A DNA stretch of 64,000 bases from Pelagophyceae sp. CCMP2097. Taxonomy: Eukaryota; Sar; Pelagophyceae. The stretch is taken from contig MU657180.1 in NCBI GenBank assembly GCA_026770575.1, positions 480,705 to 544,704 on the forward strand, written 5' to 3'. Numbering within the stretch: the first letter of the stretch is position 1; the number at the start of each line of letters is the position of its first letter. A program made the position numbers and the translations under genes. This document shows, one piece after another, positions 53,320 to 64,000 of the stretch. Below the pieces are notes generated by a model. The model was not told the origin of the DNA. It did not search any database and saw nothing but the letters and a program-made list of their open reading frames with translations.

Positions 53320-54802
53320 TCAGTAGCCGAGCTCGAAAGAGCGCCAGAACGCCGGCGTCTCTTCTCGCTCCCAGACGACAGCGACCGCGGCGCCGAATGC
53401 CAAACCCGCCTTCGGCGCGGCGACTTGCCTCGCCAGCGCCGCGGCGCGCTCGGGGCACCGCATCGGCAGGTGCGTTTGTGCAAAGTCGGCGCCGACCCAT
53501 ATAAAGTCGGCCGAGCCCGCGTGGAGCCAGCAGAGAGATGTGGACTCTAAGCACTCGTGATCGTAGTCAACGCACCGGTCCCATCGTTGCCGGGCACCGT
53601 CGTCGCTCAGCTCGTATAGCTCGCTCGCCGCGCCCTTGGGAGACGGCGAACGCGGCGCCTCGGCCGCCGGCCGCGACTCTGGCCCGTCGGAGACGACGCG
53701 CGCCGCGGGCGCGGGCGGCGCGAGCGGCGCCGCGCGGCCCTTGCTCCGCTTGCGCTCGTCGTCGTCGCGCGGCGGCGCGGCGTCGTCGTCCGAGCCGTCG
53801 GCCGCCGCCGCGCCGGGCGAAGCGCGCGCGGGCCGGAGCGCGAGGCCGTCGTCGGCGTCGTACACAGCCACGGGCGAAATCGTCCTCGACGGCGCGGCGG
53901 CATCGTTTGCGGGCGGCGCGGCGTCCTCGGCGACGAGTTCCCAGAATTCGTCGGGCTCTGCGCCCTCGCGGACGAAGCCGTGTTCGGCGCCGCTGCAGCA
54001 GCAGACGACGCCGTCAAACCTCTGCAGCCTGCGCGCGCAGTCCAGAGCGCACTGCACGAAGCGTTCGTCGTCCACCAAGCCGCCGACCCAGACGGCGGCT
54101 TTTCGCCCGCGCACGACGACAAAGGCGCGCCGCGGGTCGAGGTGGCAGGCGCGCGGCGGCAGCGTCTGGCCGTAGTCGGCGGCGCCCCCGGACGCGGGCG
54201 CGCCGCATAGGCGCGAGACTGCGCGGCCGCTGTGGTGCGCCACCGCGCGGTAGAGGCGGCCGCCGGAGTCGTCGCCGGCGGCGCGGCGGTCGCCCCAGGC
54301 CATCAACTGCGCGGCAAAACCCGCGTTGGGCTCGCAGATGGGCCGCGAGAGCCGGACGGCGGCGTATGCGTCTCGGTAGGCGGCGCCGGACCGCACCATC
54401 AAGTACGCGATGGCCAGAGCGCAGCTCCGCGAGACGCCTCGCGAGCAGTGCACCAGGCAGCGGCCGCCGGCGTCCCAGCACTTTTCCAAAAATTCTGCCG
54501 CTTCGCTCGCGAACCACGTCACGTCCTCCACCAGCCCGTCGTCGTGCATCTCCAGCGTGAGGTATTCGAAGCGGTTGGGAAATGCGCTTGGGACAGAGCA
54601 GCCGGCCGCGTTGAGGACGTGCGTAATGCCGTGCGCCGCCAATATCTACCAAAGCGCGTCGCCGACGCGCGAAACACCGACGGGGGCCACGCACGTCGGC
54701 GTCGCGCGCGACGATCTCGCCGCCGACGTAAAGGAACTTTGGCAGCACTTCGGAGCACGTGCCGGCGTAGCGCTCCAGCTTCTCGCGCTTCAGAGTGCTC
54801 TC
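53320..54802 (-). CDS. MKP1-like dual-specificity phosphatase with gelsolin-like repeats
   Basis: Tyr/Ser/Thr phosphatase, probably of MAP kinases. The first exon found starts after a TAG acceptor at 54802: ESTLKREKLERYAGTCSEVL, then PKFLYVGGEIVARDADV. A short intron leads to LAAHGITHVLNAAGCSVPSA. The DSP active-site loop is intact, CLVHCSRGVSRSCALAIAYL (HCxxGxxR), with the general-acid Asp probably in HDDGLVEDV. After it come two gelsolin-like segments: RACHLDPRRAFVVVRGRKAA with VWVGGLVDDERF, and SLCWLHAGSADFIWVGADFA, separated by a disordered Ala/Asp/Arg linker. DSP plus gelsolin homology is the architecture of plant MKP1, a negative regulator of stress MAPKs. The start codon and 5' exon were not found, so the gene is given as 5'-incomplete. 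Confidence 0.8.
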
Positions 54803-56064
54803 CTATTCGGCGCGTCGCGCCCGACGCTGCCCAGAGAAAGGGGAGAGGCGCGCGTCGCAAGGCGCCTGCGCCTTCACTTAGGGCTCGCTCAATTCTTCAG
54901 AACTCGAAAGACGCCACGTGATGGGTTCGGTGTCGCACCTTTTTCGCAAACCTACGACGGCGCGCGGCTCCGCAATGCTGCGGGAGGTTGCGGGGGGGCG
55001 CATTTTCCCGCTGAGCGAGCGAGAGAACCCCAGAACGGGCGACGAAAACGCCGCGGCGGGGACGCCACGCCACGCCGCGCTTCCGTCCGAGGAAGCCAAG
55101 ATCTCGCACTCCCATTGGACCGGTCCTCGTCCTTCGAGCGCTTTCCGCCTCGCTCCCCCTCCTCGAACATTCCATCGAACAGTTCCAAGGCTCGTCGCCA
55201 TTAAACGCCGTCGACAACAATCTCGAGACGACTCACCGGTCGTCGCTGGCCGCCGGAGCTTTCTGCAGCTCGAGCAGCGGGAGCGCCGGGCGCGCCTTGA
55301 TCATCTCCTCCACGGCGCGCGGGCGGCGCCCGGAATTGCCCGAGTCGCGTACGGTTTATCAATAATATAAAGGACTACACGTAGGCTCAATCCTTAGCCG
55401 GCTCTCATAATACCGAGTATCAAATCTTTGGCTACTCATCAATTGAGTTTTGCAGAATATTGGCAGGAAAAGAGCATGACCACCCGTCACTAACGTCAAG
55501 ACAACGTCAAGCGCACCGCAAGCCGCACCGGAGATCCTTCTCAATCAACTCCTTTGGGGTTCCCTTGAACTCGATTTGTTCTCGTGAGCCTCGACGTGAG
55601 GCAGCTGCGTGAGGACGTGGTGACCCCTTGAGAGAACGTGAGACTATGGTCCCATATTATGGGAGTTTTGTTCCAATGCGCAACTTGAAGAGCGGGTAGG
55701 AATTCTTCGAAACGAAGCTCCGTTGTTCGACGGATTCTGGCGAGCGGATTCTGGCGAGGAAACGTATCGAGGCGCCGTCCAGGAGCACACGCCATCCGGA
55801 CAGCGCCGAGTATACTGCGAGGTTGGAGCGGTGCTGTCTTGAAAGTGCTGTCTTTGCGACGACTCAGGGCTTGGTGGGCTCCCTCTTCGCGGCTCTCGAC
55901 CCCGGGGGGTCGAGGGGTTACGTCGCTGGGTTCTTCACACAGGAGGGTCTTTATAGTTCGTAGGGCGTCTTTTTGGACTGATTGGGGGAGGCATCGCTTT
56001 GGGGGGTATTCGCGGCGCCATTGGTTCGGGGGGTTTGGTGCTTTCGCACCAGGGGGCCGCGCGG
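54803..56064. other. Intergenic, no gene recognised
   Basis: Contains the unlocated 5' end of the phosphatase and the 3' flank of the MYB gene. The part at 55360-55560 is relatively AT-rich. Open frames over 55541-56779 (minus) and 55839-56290 (plus) are low-complexity readings of the MYB 3' region. I see no structural RNA or element. Confidence 0.35.
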
Positions 56065-58637
56065 CTATTGCGGGTGCAGTTGTTGTTGCAGCTGCAGCGG
56101 GTTGAGCTCGACGCGCGGCGGCTCCTGCGCGGGGTGCACGTGCATCGGCTCTTGCGGGGTGAGCGCGTGCATGGGCTCTTGCGGGGTGAGCGCGTGCATG
56201 GGCTCTTGCGGGGTGAGCGCGTGCAAGGGCTCTTGCGCCGGATGCGCGTGCATCTGCAGCATGGTCACGGGCATCATCTGCGGTGGTTGATGGAGCGGCG
56301 CCAGCTGCTGCGCCAGCGGCTGCGGCGCCAGCTGCGGAGGCATCTGCATCTGCTGCGGCAGCGGCATTTGCAGCGGCGCCGCCATCGGCGCCGCCATCGG
56401 CGCCGCCATCTGCTGCACCAGGTGCTGCATCTGCTGTGGCATCTGCTGCGGCATCATCTGCGGCATCTGCTGCAGCTGCGCCTCTGGCTGCTGCATCGTC
56501 GCCGGGTCGACGCCCTCGGGCGCCGTCCTCGCCCGGATGACCTGCGTCAGCTGGTGCAGCACGGGCGCCACCGCCTCGTAGCGGTCCGCGTCGTCGGCGA
56601 GGCGCTTGCGGCAGACGCCGTGCAGCTCCTCGGCCTGCGCGCCCGTGAGCATGACCTGGCCCAAGAACATTTGCACCAGGTCCGCCGTGACGCGAGGAAA
56701 GACGTGCCGGTTCTCCAGCACCTAGGCGAGACGTCCGGAGGCGCGTGGCCCCGTCGATTTCGCCGGCCCGCAACAGCAACGCACTTGGATGATCTGCGAA
56801 AAGTTTTTGTCAGAGATGGAATTCTTGTCGCGCGTGGCCGCGAAGGGCCGCAACGTGCCCTTTGACCTCGACGCCTCGTCGGACATGATCTTCGGGTCGT
56901 TCAACTTGGCCGTGTGCGTCCACCGCTTCATGGCGGAAGAGTTCCACCGGTTCTTGATGGCGTTTTCGCTCCGGCCGGGGAGCAGCTTGGCGATTTCGCA
57001 CCACCGGTTCCCAAACGCCGCCTAACCACGCCGCATTATGCTCTTCGCGAGTTGGGGCAGTCAAGGGTGCCGCGTCTCTCCTCACCGGACCCACCTGGGC
57101 GTTGTACAGGATTCGGCACTCGTTGTCGTCCCAGTCGCACTTCTTAATCGAAGGGTCCAAGTGGTTGAACCACCGCTCGCGGCACTGCTTGCCCAGGCGG
57201 CCGGGCAGCTGCGACGCGATGCTGGACCACTTGACGATGCCGTCGGGGTTGACGCCCGACTGCATCCGCAGCACGTGCTCCCGAACAATCTGGTCCTCCT
57301 CGGGCGTCCACCTAGAAGACGCGCTACAAAGGCGAACCGGCAGGAGCAAATGCCCTCGAGGACGGCGCGATGCAGCCACGTCGAAGTCTTGCGAAAAGGG
57401 TTGCGAAAAGGGGTCTTTCAGGGCCGGCCGCCGTCTGCAACGGGGACGCGGGTTCCGGACGGTCCCTTGTTCAGCCCCGGCTTGATGACCTTTGTCCAGC
57501 GGTGGAGGCACTGAATGTCGGTGCGCACGGTGCCGAGGTGCTCCGCGATCTTCTTCCATTTCTTTGCGCCGTGCGTCTCGACAATCTCCAGCAAGCGCTT
57601 GTCCTCCTCCGCCGTCCACTTGCCCCCGACCGAGGGCTTGCGCGGCTTGCGCTGCATCTTGTCCTCCTGAGAACCCGACGACATGGCCTCGGAAAGCTGC
57701 TGCGCCAGAGGGGAGGGTGAGGGCCCCGACACACGCCAACGGGGCGTTTTTTTCAAGACGCACGACGCCGCCCCTGTCCCCCGCCGGGGTGACCCCGGGG
57801 CCGACTCACCGCGAGCGGCTGGCCCGTGTTCGGGTCGATCTCCACGCCGGGCTGCTGCAGCGAAACGGCCGCCGTCGGCACCGGCTGCTGCGCAAAGGCG
57901 CCGGGAGCTAGCGAATCCGAGGCGTCGGGCGCGGCTCCGCACGCGGTCCAATCCGCACGGACCAATGGCGACGAAAACGCCCCACACCCCGGGCGGGGCC
58001 GCCCACACTGGGGAGCGAACGTTTGTTCTGCGGCCGAGGCCGCGCGCCCCCGGGGCCTTTCAACCAGGGGCCCTGTTCTCCGGCTGCCGGTCCTCACCGA
58101 CGTTGGCCCCGAGCGCCGCGAGTTCCTACGGACCAACAGTCGTCGGCGCGCTGCGCCGGGGATGCGGCGAAGGCCTTACCTGGACCGTGGCAGTTCGCAT
58201 CGGCGACGTGTCGACCTGCTGCATTATCCGCGCCCTACGACGGCATCGCAACGTCGGACGCGATTTGATCCGGACGCGCCAGGTGGCGCACTCCCGCGCC
58301 GCCGGACCGCGCGGGGGCCCCCACCAACTGTAGCACTCTTTCAAACGCTCCGTGGACGTTCTGCACCAACAACAACTTGAGGATTCTGCACGAGGGGGGC
58401 GGGGAGGGGGGCGGGGGGCGACGGGGCGGTGAGAAAGGTGGGGCCCGCATGGAGAGCACGACGGCCCCAGGCCCCCCCTTGGACGCTGGCCGCGCACGAC
58501 ATGGACGGATCGACGACCGATTCAACCGCCAGCTTCTTCGCCGCGGGCTCGTTTCCTCCGACAGAGACGAGGGCTTCGGCGGCCTCGTCCGCCTGGTCCG
58601 GCATGCGCGGCCGCTTCGCGCCTTGTAAGGTCGACAT
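56065..58637 (-). CDS. R1R2R3-MYB transcription factor with Met/Gln-rich tail
   Basis: Nuclear DNA-binding protein of the MYB3R/c-MYB type, which in plants and animals controls cell-cycle genes. Start [20 protein letters not shown] at 58637. A later exon reads [20 protein letters not shown] then [10 protein letters not shown]1 is in the exon starting at 57699: [20 protein letters not shown], then [20 protein letters not shown]. The splice to 57311 restores [18 protein letters not shown] (R2), with [20 protein letters not shown] then [10 protein letters not shown]3 follows after an intron: [20 protein letters not shown] then AIKNRWNS. The Trp spacing is typical of all three repeats. The last exon (to TAG at 56065) is a helix ([19 protein letters not shown]) and then about 130 residues rich in Met, Gln and Pro with a nine-residue repeat. 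The tail looks like an activation or prion-like domain. Confidence 0.88.
56147..56227 (-). repeat. 27-base tandem repeat in the MYB tail
   Basis: Three near-identical 27-base units encode ALTPQEPMH on the minus strand; the third has one substitution giving L for M. Related but degenerate units flank it. Confidence 0.9.
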
Positions 58638-59145
58638 GGTATACACCAACCGTCCTCAGTGCTGTTGTCGCGTCGAGTCCCGTCGAACGAAACACTTTTC
58701 GTCGAGTGCGTTGTCGCTCACCGGCCTTTTTTTCTAAGGTTCTTAGGTCCGTTGCCCAACGGATTATGTGCGGGACCACGGGTGATATCTCTCTCTCGTC
58801 CTCTGCCCGCCGCCGCTGCTGAAATGAGACTCCCGAGTCGACTGCCCCCGAAGCCGATCGGCGCGGACTCCTCCTCCCCTGCATATAAAAGGATCGATCT
58901 GCCTGCACCGCGTCGCAAGGGCCCAAGTTCCGTGGATCCGGAATCTAAGGCCTGCAAGGACGGCTATTGACGGTCGATGGGAGATCAGCCACCGCCGGTC
59001 TCACATCGTTTTCTCACTACCGAACCGCGGACCCCGGTTGACGCACGTTCCCTCGTCCCGCGCACCACTCCGTCTCGCCGGTTGGGGATTACCAGAACCG
59101 CTTGCTTATGAAGCACGGTGACATACAAGAAGCCCGCGGTGCCCT
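58638..59145. other. Intergenic upstream of the MYB gene
   Basis: No gene seen. Probably holds the MYB promoter and the 3' end of eEF1B. A TATA-like CATATAAAAG lies at about 58880-58889, but in an orientation and at a distance that do not clearly serve either gene. Confidence 0.35.
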
Positions 59146-59809
59146 TTAGAGCAGCGACATCGAAAGCATGTTCATCGACTGGACCTCGTCCGGGAAGAGG
59201 TCCTCGCAGATCTCCTCGATGACGGCGTCCATCGAGAGGTTCACGCCGATGACGGCCGTGAGCAGGATCTTCTTGACGCCGTAGGCGACCTAGGCGAAGG
59301 TCCGTCGGGACTGGGCATGCTGTGATTCTTATGACATGACTACACACCTCCTGGAGCTCGCAGTTCTCGGACCACTTGAGGCCGTCGCGCTGGATCGTCG
59401 TCTTGATCTTGTTGAACAGGACCATGAGGTCCTGCTCCGCCTCCCACGGCTTGATCTCGAGGACGCAGAGCGAGCGCTGGTTCAGCTCCTTGGCCGCGAT
59501 CTTGGCGTTGGCCTTGGCCTTGGCCTCCTCGAGGTTCTTCTTGGCCGCGGCGGCGACCTCGGGGTCGACCTCCTCGTCCTCGGCGAACCAGTCCTCCTCC
59601 TCCTCCTCGGCGGGCGCGGCGGCCGCCGGCGCCGCCTTGGCCGCCGCCTTGGGCGCCGCGGCGGGCGCCGCCGCCGGCGCCGCCTTAGCCGCCTTGGCCG
59701 GCGCGGCCGCCTTGGCCGGCGCGGCGGCGACGGCGCCGCCCGAGAGCAGGAGCGCGTAGGAGAGGGCGACGCCGCACTCGTCCGCCGCGAGGCCGCCAGG
59801 GAGGTGCAT
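59146..59809 (-). CDS. Elongation factor 1-beta (eEF1B nucleotide-exchange subunit)
   Basis: Recharges eEF1A with GTP in translation. Exons 59809-59348 and 59289-59146 give 201 residues. The start MHLPGGLAADECGVALSYAL is a reduced form of the usual GST-like N-terminus. A long Ala/Lys/Pro linker follows, then the acidic motif EEEEEDWFAEDEE, matching the conserved DDDxDLFG-like box region. The catalytic C-terminus is standard: SLCVLEIKPWEAEQDLMVLF, TTIQRDGLKWSENCELQE, and after the intron VAYGVKKILLTAVIGVNLSM then DAVIEEICEDLFPDEVQSMN. The final residues SMNMLSMSLL replace the family's SVDVAAFNKI end. The frame is open further upstream; a small 5' exon carrying more of the N-terminus is possible. 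Confidence 0.88.
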
Positions 59810-60066
59810 AGCGTCTAGAGGCGAGGTGGCGAGTTGGATCAGCGAAGATGGAATCTCCAACAAGGCGCCAGATTTGATAAAGTCCACCCCGGAATAGGGG
59901 TCGACGAGCCCTCGGGGCCGGAGCGGCGCCCGGGTACCGAGCGCGCGGCCGAGCGCTCGAAGCCCCGGCCCGGGCGTTCTTTTTTCGATGAACGTTTAAA
60001 AGATTGCGCGCAAGCGGCAGCTGTTTTTGGCGACTTTGGCGCGACTTTGGCGGCGGCCCGCGCGGC

Positions 60067-63000
60067 ATGGCGTCGACGCTGCCCGGCGCGCTGCCGAGGC
60101 CGCGGTCCGCTGCGCTGCAGCGCCAGCCGGAGCCGCTGCGGCGGCCGTCGACGGCGCACCCCGCCTATTCGAGCCGCGCCGTCGAAGCCCCCGGTTTGGC
60201 GAAACGCGGCGCGCCGCCGCCCGCCGGCGCGGCGCTCCTCCGATCGACGTCGGCGGCCGTGCGCAGGCCCGCGCTGGCGCGGCTTCCCTTCCGGTCGCAG
60301 CCGGGGCCGCAGGGCGCGCACTCGCCGGGCGACGCCTGGCTGGCCCGCGCGGCCCCGCGTCCCGCCGCCTGGCGCGATCCCGGGCCGACGGCGCGGTTTA
60401 GGCGTCGACGTCGATCGTTTCGCGCCGTTCAACTGCCTCGAAGCCTCCGGCGACGTGGACGAGGCGCGGTTCAACGAAGCGCAGACGTGGATCACGCGCG
60501 CGCTCAACGCCTTCGCGGACACCATGGACGTCCAAGGTGCGGCGACGCGCATCGCGGGCCGGCCGGCCGGGAGATGTCTGCGGCCGGAAGATGTCTCGCG
60601 TCGTTGGACGACCCCTTCTCAGGTATGCTCGCGGCGACGGCGCAGCAGGCGCAGTTGCGCGGCGACTGGGCGCTGCACAAGGCGGAGCGGCGGCTGACGC
60701 GCGACGGCGCTTTTGAAGCGGCCCTCCGCGCGCACGGCGCGGCGCGGCGGCACTTTGACCGGGCGGCCGCGCTGGCGTCGGACGGGCCGAGCGCGGCCGC
60801 GCAGATCCAGGCGCAGCACCGGCGCAAAGGCGTCGTCGACGCCTTCCCACGGCGCGTTTCGGCGGCGGCGGCGCAGGCATACACCGCCGCCCAGCAAACG
60901 CTCGACGCGCCCGCGCGCGGGTCGGTGGCGCGGGCCGTCGAGCGGCGGCGCGAGGCGCTGCGCGTCGCGCGCGACGCCGGCGCCGCGGCCCCGGCGCTCC
61001 TCGCCGGCGCGTCGCTCGAGCGCCTAGAGGCGTCGTCGGCGGTACACGTTGCGATTCTCGCAGCGACGAGTATGCAGGCCCGCGCCCGCGGTGAGTCATC
61101 TGCCGGTGGGAGATCGGACGATGGCGTCGATGCTGCGGACTCGACCGTGGGTGCGTAGGCCGCCTGGCCACGGCCACGGTGCGCGCGGTCCGCCGGGCGA
61201 TTGTACGCGACGTCGGCGCCGCACGAGTCGGCACGCCCGACACGACGACGTTCGCGGCCGCCGTGGCGGCGCTGTGCGCCTCTACGGCGCGCGACGACGT
61301 CCAAGAGGTGCGGCGGCTGCTGGGCCAGCACGGGCCGCGCATCGCGCACGCCCTCTGCGACGGGGCGCACGCCGTCCACGCAGCCATATCCCAGTCGTCG
61401 ATCCACCCGGCGCGCGCGCTCGTGCCGGACACCGGCGCCGTCCTGCGCGACGAGCTGCGCGCGCACGTCCGGCAGGCTCTTGATGTCGAGGCGGAAGTCG
61501 GGGCATCGCCCGCGGCTCGCTCGACGACGGCCGCGGACGCAAAGTTGGTAACGCAACACTTTGCGAGGCTCGCGCTCCACCGCGACTCCGGCGACTTTGA
61601 AGTCGTCACGGAGACGCTCGACGCAGTCCTGCGACTCGTCGACGGCCGTGGGGCCGCGGCGCGCCTCGGTGCGATGCGCGCCGTCGACGCCGTCCGCGCG
61701 TCGCTCGAAAAAGCCTCTTCGCGCCTCCGTGACGACGCCGTCGACGAGGGACGTGCCGCAGTCGAGGCCGCACGAAACGCGCTCCTCGAGGCCGCGGTCC
61801 GCTGCATCGAGGCCACGCCCGAAAACTGCGGCCTCGCGAGCACGGTTCTCGACGACGGGCAGCCTACTTTCAACCCGTCGTCGCTCGTGGGGCCCCTGGC
61901 CGCGGCGGCGGTGGCGGCGCGGCGCTGCGACGCGCGCGTGCTCCGCGCCCTCGAGGCCGCGACGCGCGACCGCGACGACGCGCGCGCTGCTGAACGCGCG
62001 GGCGCGGGCCTCGTCGCCGCCGCCGCGCTGCGGACGCCGGACGGCGCATCCGAATGCGGCGCGTCGGTCGAGGCCGCGCTGCGGCTGCTGATGTGTCTCG
62101 TGGCTCTTGGTGCGTCGAAGCGTGCGCTCGCGGACGCGGGCACCATCCACCCCGCGCTCGTCGCCGCCCGCGGTGGAGTCGCCGCGCTGGCCTGCGCCTA
62201 CGTCGGCGCCGTCGCGCACGTCGCCGCTACGCACGTTTTGGAGGGAGCGGACGTCGTCGTCGCGCACGCGTTTGAGGGCGGCGATTCGCGGACGTCACAC
62301 GCCGCGGCGAGGCTTTTATGCCGCGTCGCCGCGACGCTGGCCGACGCCGCCGTTCAAGCCGCGACCACGTTTCCATCGTCGAGCTCTCGCGACGTCGTCG
62401 GGGACTTAACGAGGTGCGAGGCGGCGCTCACAACCTGGCTCGACGCGTGGCGCAGCGGCTTCGACGGGTGGCACCCCTCGAGCGGCGGCGCCCTTTCAGC
62501 GGCGCGCGTGCAAAGGGCCGCCACGGCGCTCGTCGGCGTTTTGGCAAAGGCGCGCCACGTCGGCTGCAGCCCCGCGACGGTGGCTGTCGAATGCCTGGCC
62601 GCCCTCGTCCGTGCAGAGAGGCGCGGCCACGACGCCGCGAGTGAAGCGCCAAGGTTTCCGGGCCCCGCGGACGACGTCGGACCGGATACGGGACTGGATG
62701 GACCGCTGTCTGGACTGTCGTCGCCGGCGTCCTTCGTGCCGTCGCGCGGTCCGCGGCGGCCAAAGGTCGTCGACGTCGAGGCGCTCGACGTCATCGCGGG
62801 GGCCATGGGCTTCGACGGCGCGCTGGACACGGCGGCGTGCGGGCTCGTCTCGCTGGTCTGCCGCGACGTCGCACACTGCCGCGACGCCGCAAAGTGCCAC
62901 GAACTGCTGCGCAAGATGGCGTGCTGCGCCGTCGAACCCTCGTACGGCGCAGAGGCGTGCTTCGCCGCGGCGAAGAGCCTGCGGCTCCTGGCGACGCACC

Positions 63001-64000
63001 GCTCCGCGGACGTGGCGCGCGCCGCGGTGCGGTCCGTCGCCTTGGCCGGAGTCGATAAATGGATCGCAACTCTAATTCGCCTCGCCGCCGACGACTGCGC
63101 CGAGACGGCGCACGCGGAGGTGCTGCGCGCGCTCTTGGAGACGCCGACGGCTCGGAAAGCGCACGACGTCCCCACAGACGTTGCGGCGAAGCACGGCGCG
63201 GTGGGTGCCCTCGTCCAGCACCTCCGCCTGATCACGGCCGCCTCTGCCTCCCGCGCGTCGGACGCGGCGAGCGAGGCGTGCTTTTCTGCGGCGCGCGCGG
63301 TGGCGGCGGCGGTGGTGCCTTTGGCGGCAGCGCGAGGGGCACTTTTGATCTTCCACGCCGCCGACGCGGCGCCGGCGATGCTCTCGGCGCTGCGCGCGTT
63401 TGGAGGCGACGCCCACCTCTTCCGCTGCGCGTTCTCCGTGGCGCTCAAGCTCTTAGTCTCCAAACCTCAGTTGCTGGACAGATACGCGTCGCAGGAGCGA
63501 TACGACCACGGAGACGACGCCCGCCTCCTCGATTCGGCGGCGGCGGCAGTCGTCCACGCTCTCGGCAGGATCCTCGCAATCGCAGACGACGAGCCAGAGG
63601 ACTCGGTGTGCGAGAGCGGGTCGCCGGGGTCGGGCGTCGCGGCGCGCCCCCGCAGCTTGGCGACGCTGTCCGTGGCCACCACGGCGTCGTCGGCTGCGCT
63701 GGCGGGCGGGCAGCAGGCGCACCTCGCGCTCGGCGAGGCGGCTTTGGCGGCCATTTCCGCCGCGCTGCGGCACCGCGGCGCCTCGGCGGGGCCGAAGACG
63801 GCCGTCGCCGCGCTCGACGTTTTAGCCGACTTACTAGACCGCGACGCCCCCTCGACGGCTGCCGCCGTCGGCCGCGTCGGCGTCGGTCGCGACGTCGTCG
63901 CCGCCATGCGAAGGCACGCCAACTGCGACGTGCAACTCCGCGCCGTGGAAGTCGTCCAGCACCTCGCGGCCGTGCGCCACACCGCCGCGAGGGGCGCCAT
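60067..64000 (+). CDS. Large alpha-helical repeat protein, incomplete at right edge
   Basis: Open to the end of the window. Exons: 60067-about 60292, 60402-60536, 60623-61090, then 61159 to the edge without a stop (about 947 codons). Phases of the last three junctions agree. The N-terminus is Pro/Arg/Ala-rich and disordered (MASTLPGALPRPRSAALQRQ). Exon 2 gives VDVDRFAPFNCLEASGDVDE, then WITRALNAFADTMDV. The rest is Ala/Leu/Val-rich helices in ARM/HEAT style, for example ALEAATRDRDDARAAERAGA, ACGLVSLVCRDVAHCRDAAK and LDRYASQERYDHGDDARLLD. No catalytic motif. A scaffold or adaptor is likely from the fold only. Long antisense frames on the minus strand are composition shadows. Confidence 0.65.

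Noticed and set aside
55541..56779. 412-codon minus frame rich in Ala-Asp and Ala-His
   Set aside because: Frame-shifted reading of the Met/Gln-rich MYB exon and its 3' flank.
60398..62267. Two 580-codon minus-strand frames
   Set aside because: Antisense to the long plus-strand helical-repeat gene, whose exons join in phase. The antisense products are Arg/Ala/Ser noise.
62354..64000. Long minus-strand frames at the right edge
   Set aside because: Same reason; they overlap the open plus frame and show no family features.
1..64000. CRISPR arrays, bacterial operons, phage or viral genes
   Set aside because: All spaced repeats are coding or intronic tandem repeats without spacers. Genes are intron-containing and eukaryotic. 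No capsid, polymerase or terminase-like sequence seen.

Overview
The window is nuclear DNA of a eukaryote, not a bacterial or viral contig. It is very GC-rich. Genes lie close together on both strands, and many are split by very short introns (mostly about 45 to 130 bases, GT...TAG or CAG) whose removal restores known protein families. The gene set (p28 axonemal dynein light chain, SHIPPO-repeat protein, Tubby, three-repeat MYB, CHD remodeler, Arp2/3 subunit, eEF1B, RRM plus alpha-helical repeat protein with a leader of the kind used for complex plastids) fits a heterokont alga. Base composition and introner-like introns suggest a pelagophyte such as Aureococcus or a relative. That placement is inference.

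Layout. 0.1-7.8 kb: an alpha/beta hydrolase (+), a coiled-coil protein (-) whose introns include two introner-like ones, a signal-peptide protein (+) and an EF-hand protein (+). 8.2-13.6 kb: a UBE3B/UBE3C-type HECT ubiquitin ligase (+) and a BART-like protein (+). 13.6-17.3 kb: a looser accessory stretch with two inverted paralogous small genes flanking a zinc-finger gene that seems frameshifted. 17.3-24.5 kb: an RRM/helical-repeat organelle-type RNA-binding protein (-), then the divergent pair DNALI1/p28 (-) and SHIPPO (+) sharing a 240-base promoter region. 24.9-32.7 kb: low-complexity genes and an unusual two-TM/UIM/SAM protein, with an AT-rich island between 27.7 and 28.5 kb. 32.8-33.7 kb: a sequence bounded by 30-base terminal inverted repeats. 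33.8-45.3 kb: ARPC1 (+), a CHD-family remodeler ending in a PCNA-binding motif (-), a 98-residue protein (+), a Tubby-domain protein (+) and a three-finger CCCH protein (-). 45.8-53.1 kb: a giant SF2-helicase-like ATPase of unknown function (+). 53.3-64 kb: an MKP1-like phosphatase (-), an R1R2R3-MYB (-), eEF1B (-) and a long helical-repeat protein (+) running off the right edge.

There is no operon logic. The recurring themes are motile-cilium and cytoskeleton genes (p28, SHIPPO, BART-like, Tubby, EF-hand, ARPC1), ubiquitin handling (HECT ligase, UIM protein) and intron gain: transposon-like introns flanked by target-site duplications, and one intron that is a tandem copy of the exon that follows it. 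Exon boundaries were worked out by hand from splice signals and reading phase. Where I say approximate, the edges may be off by tens of bases.
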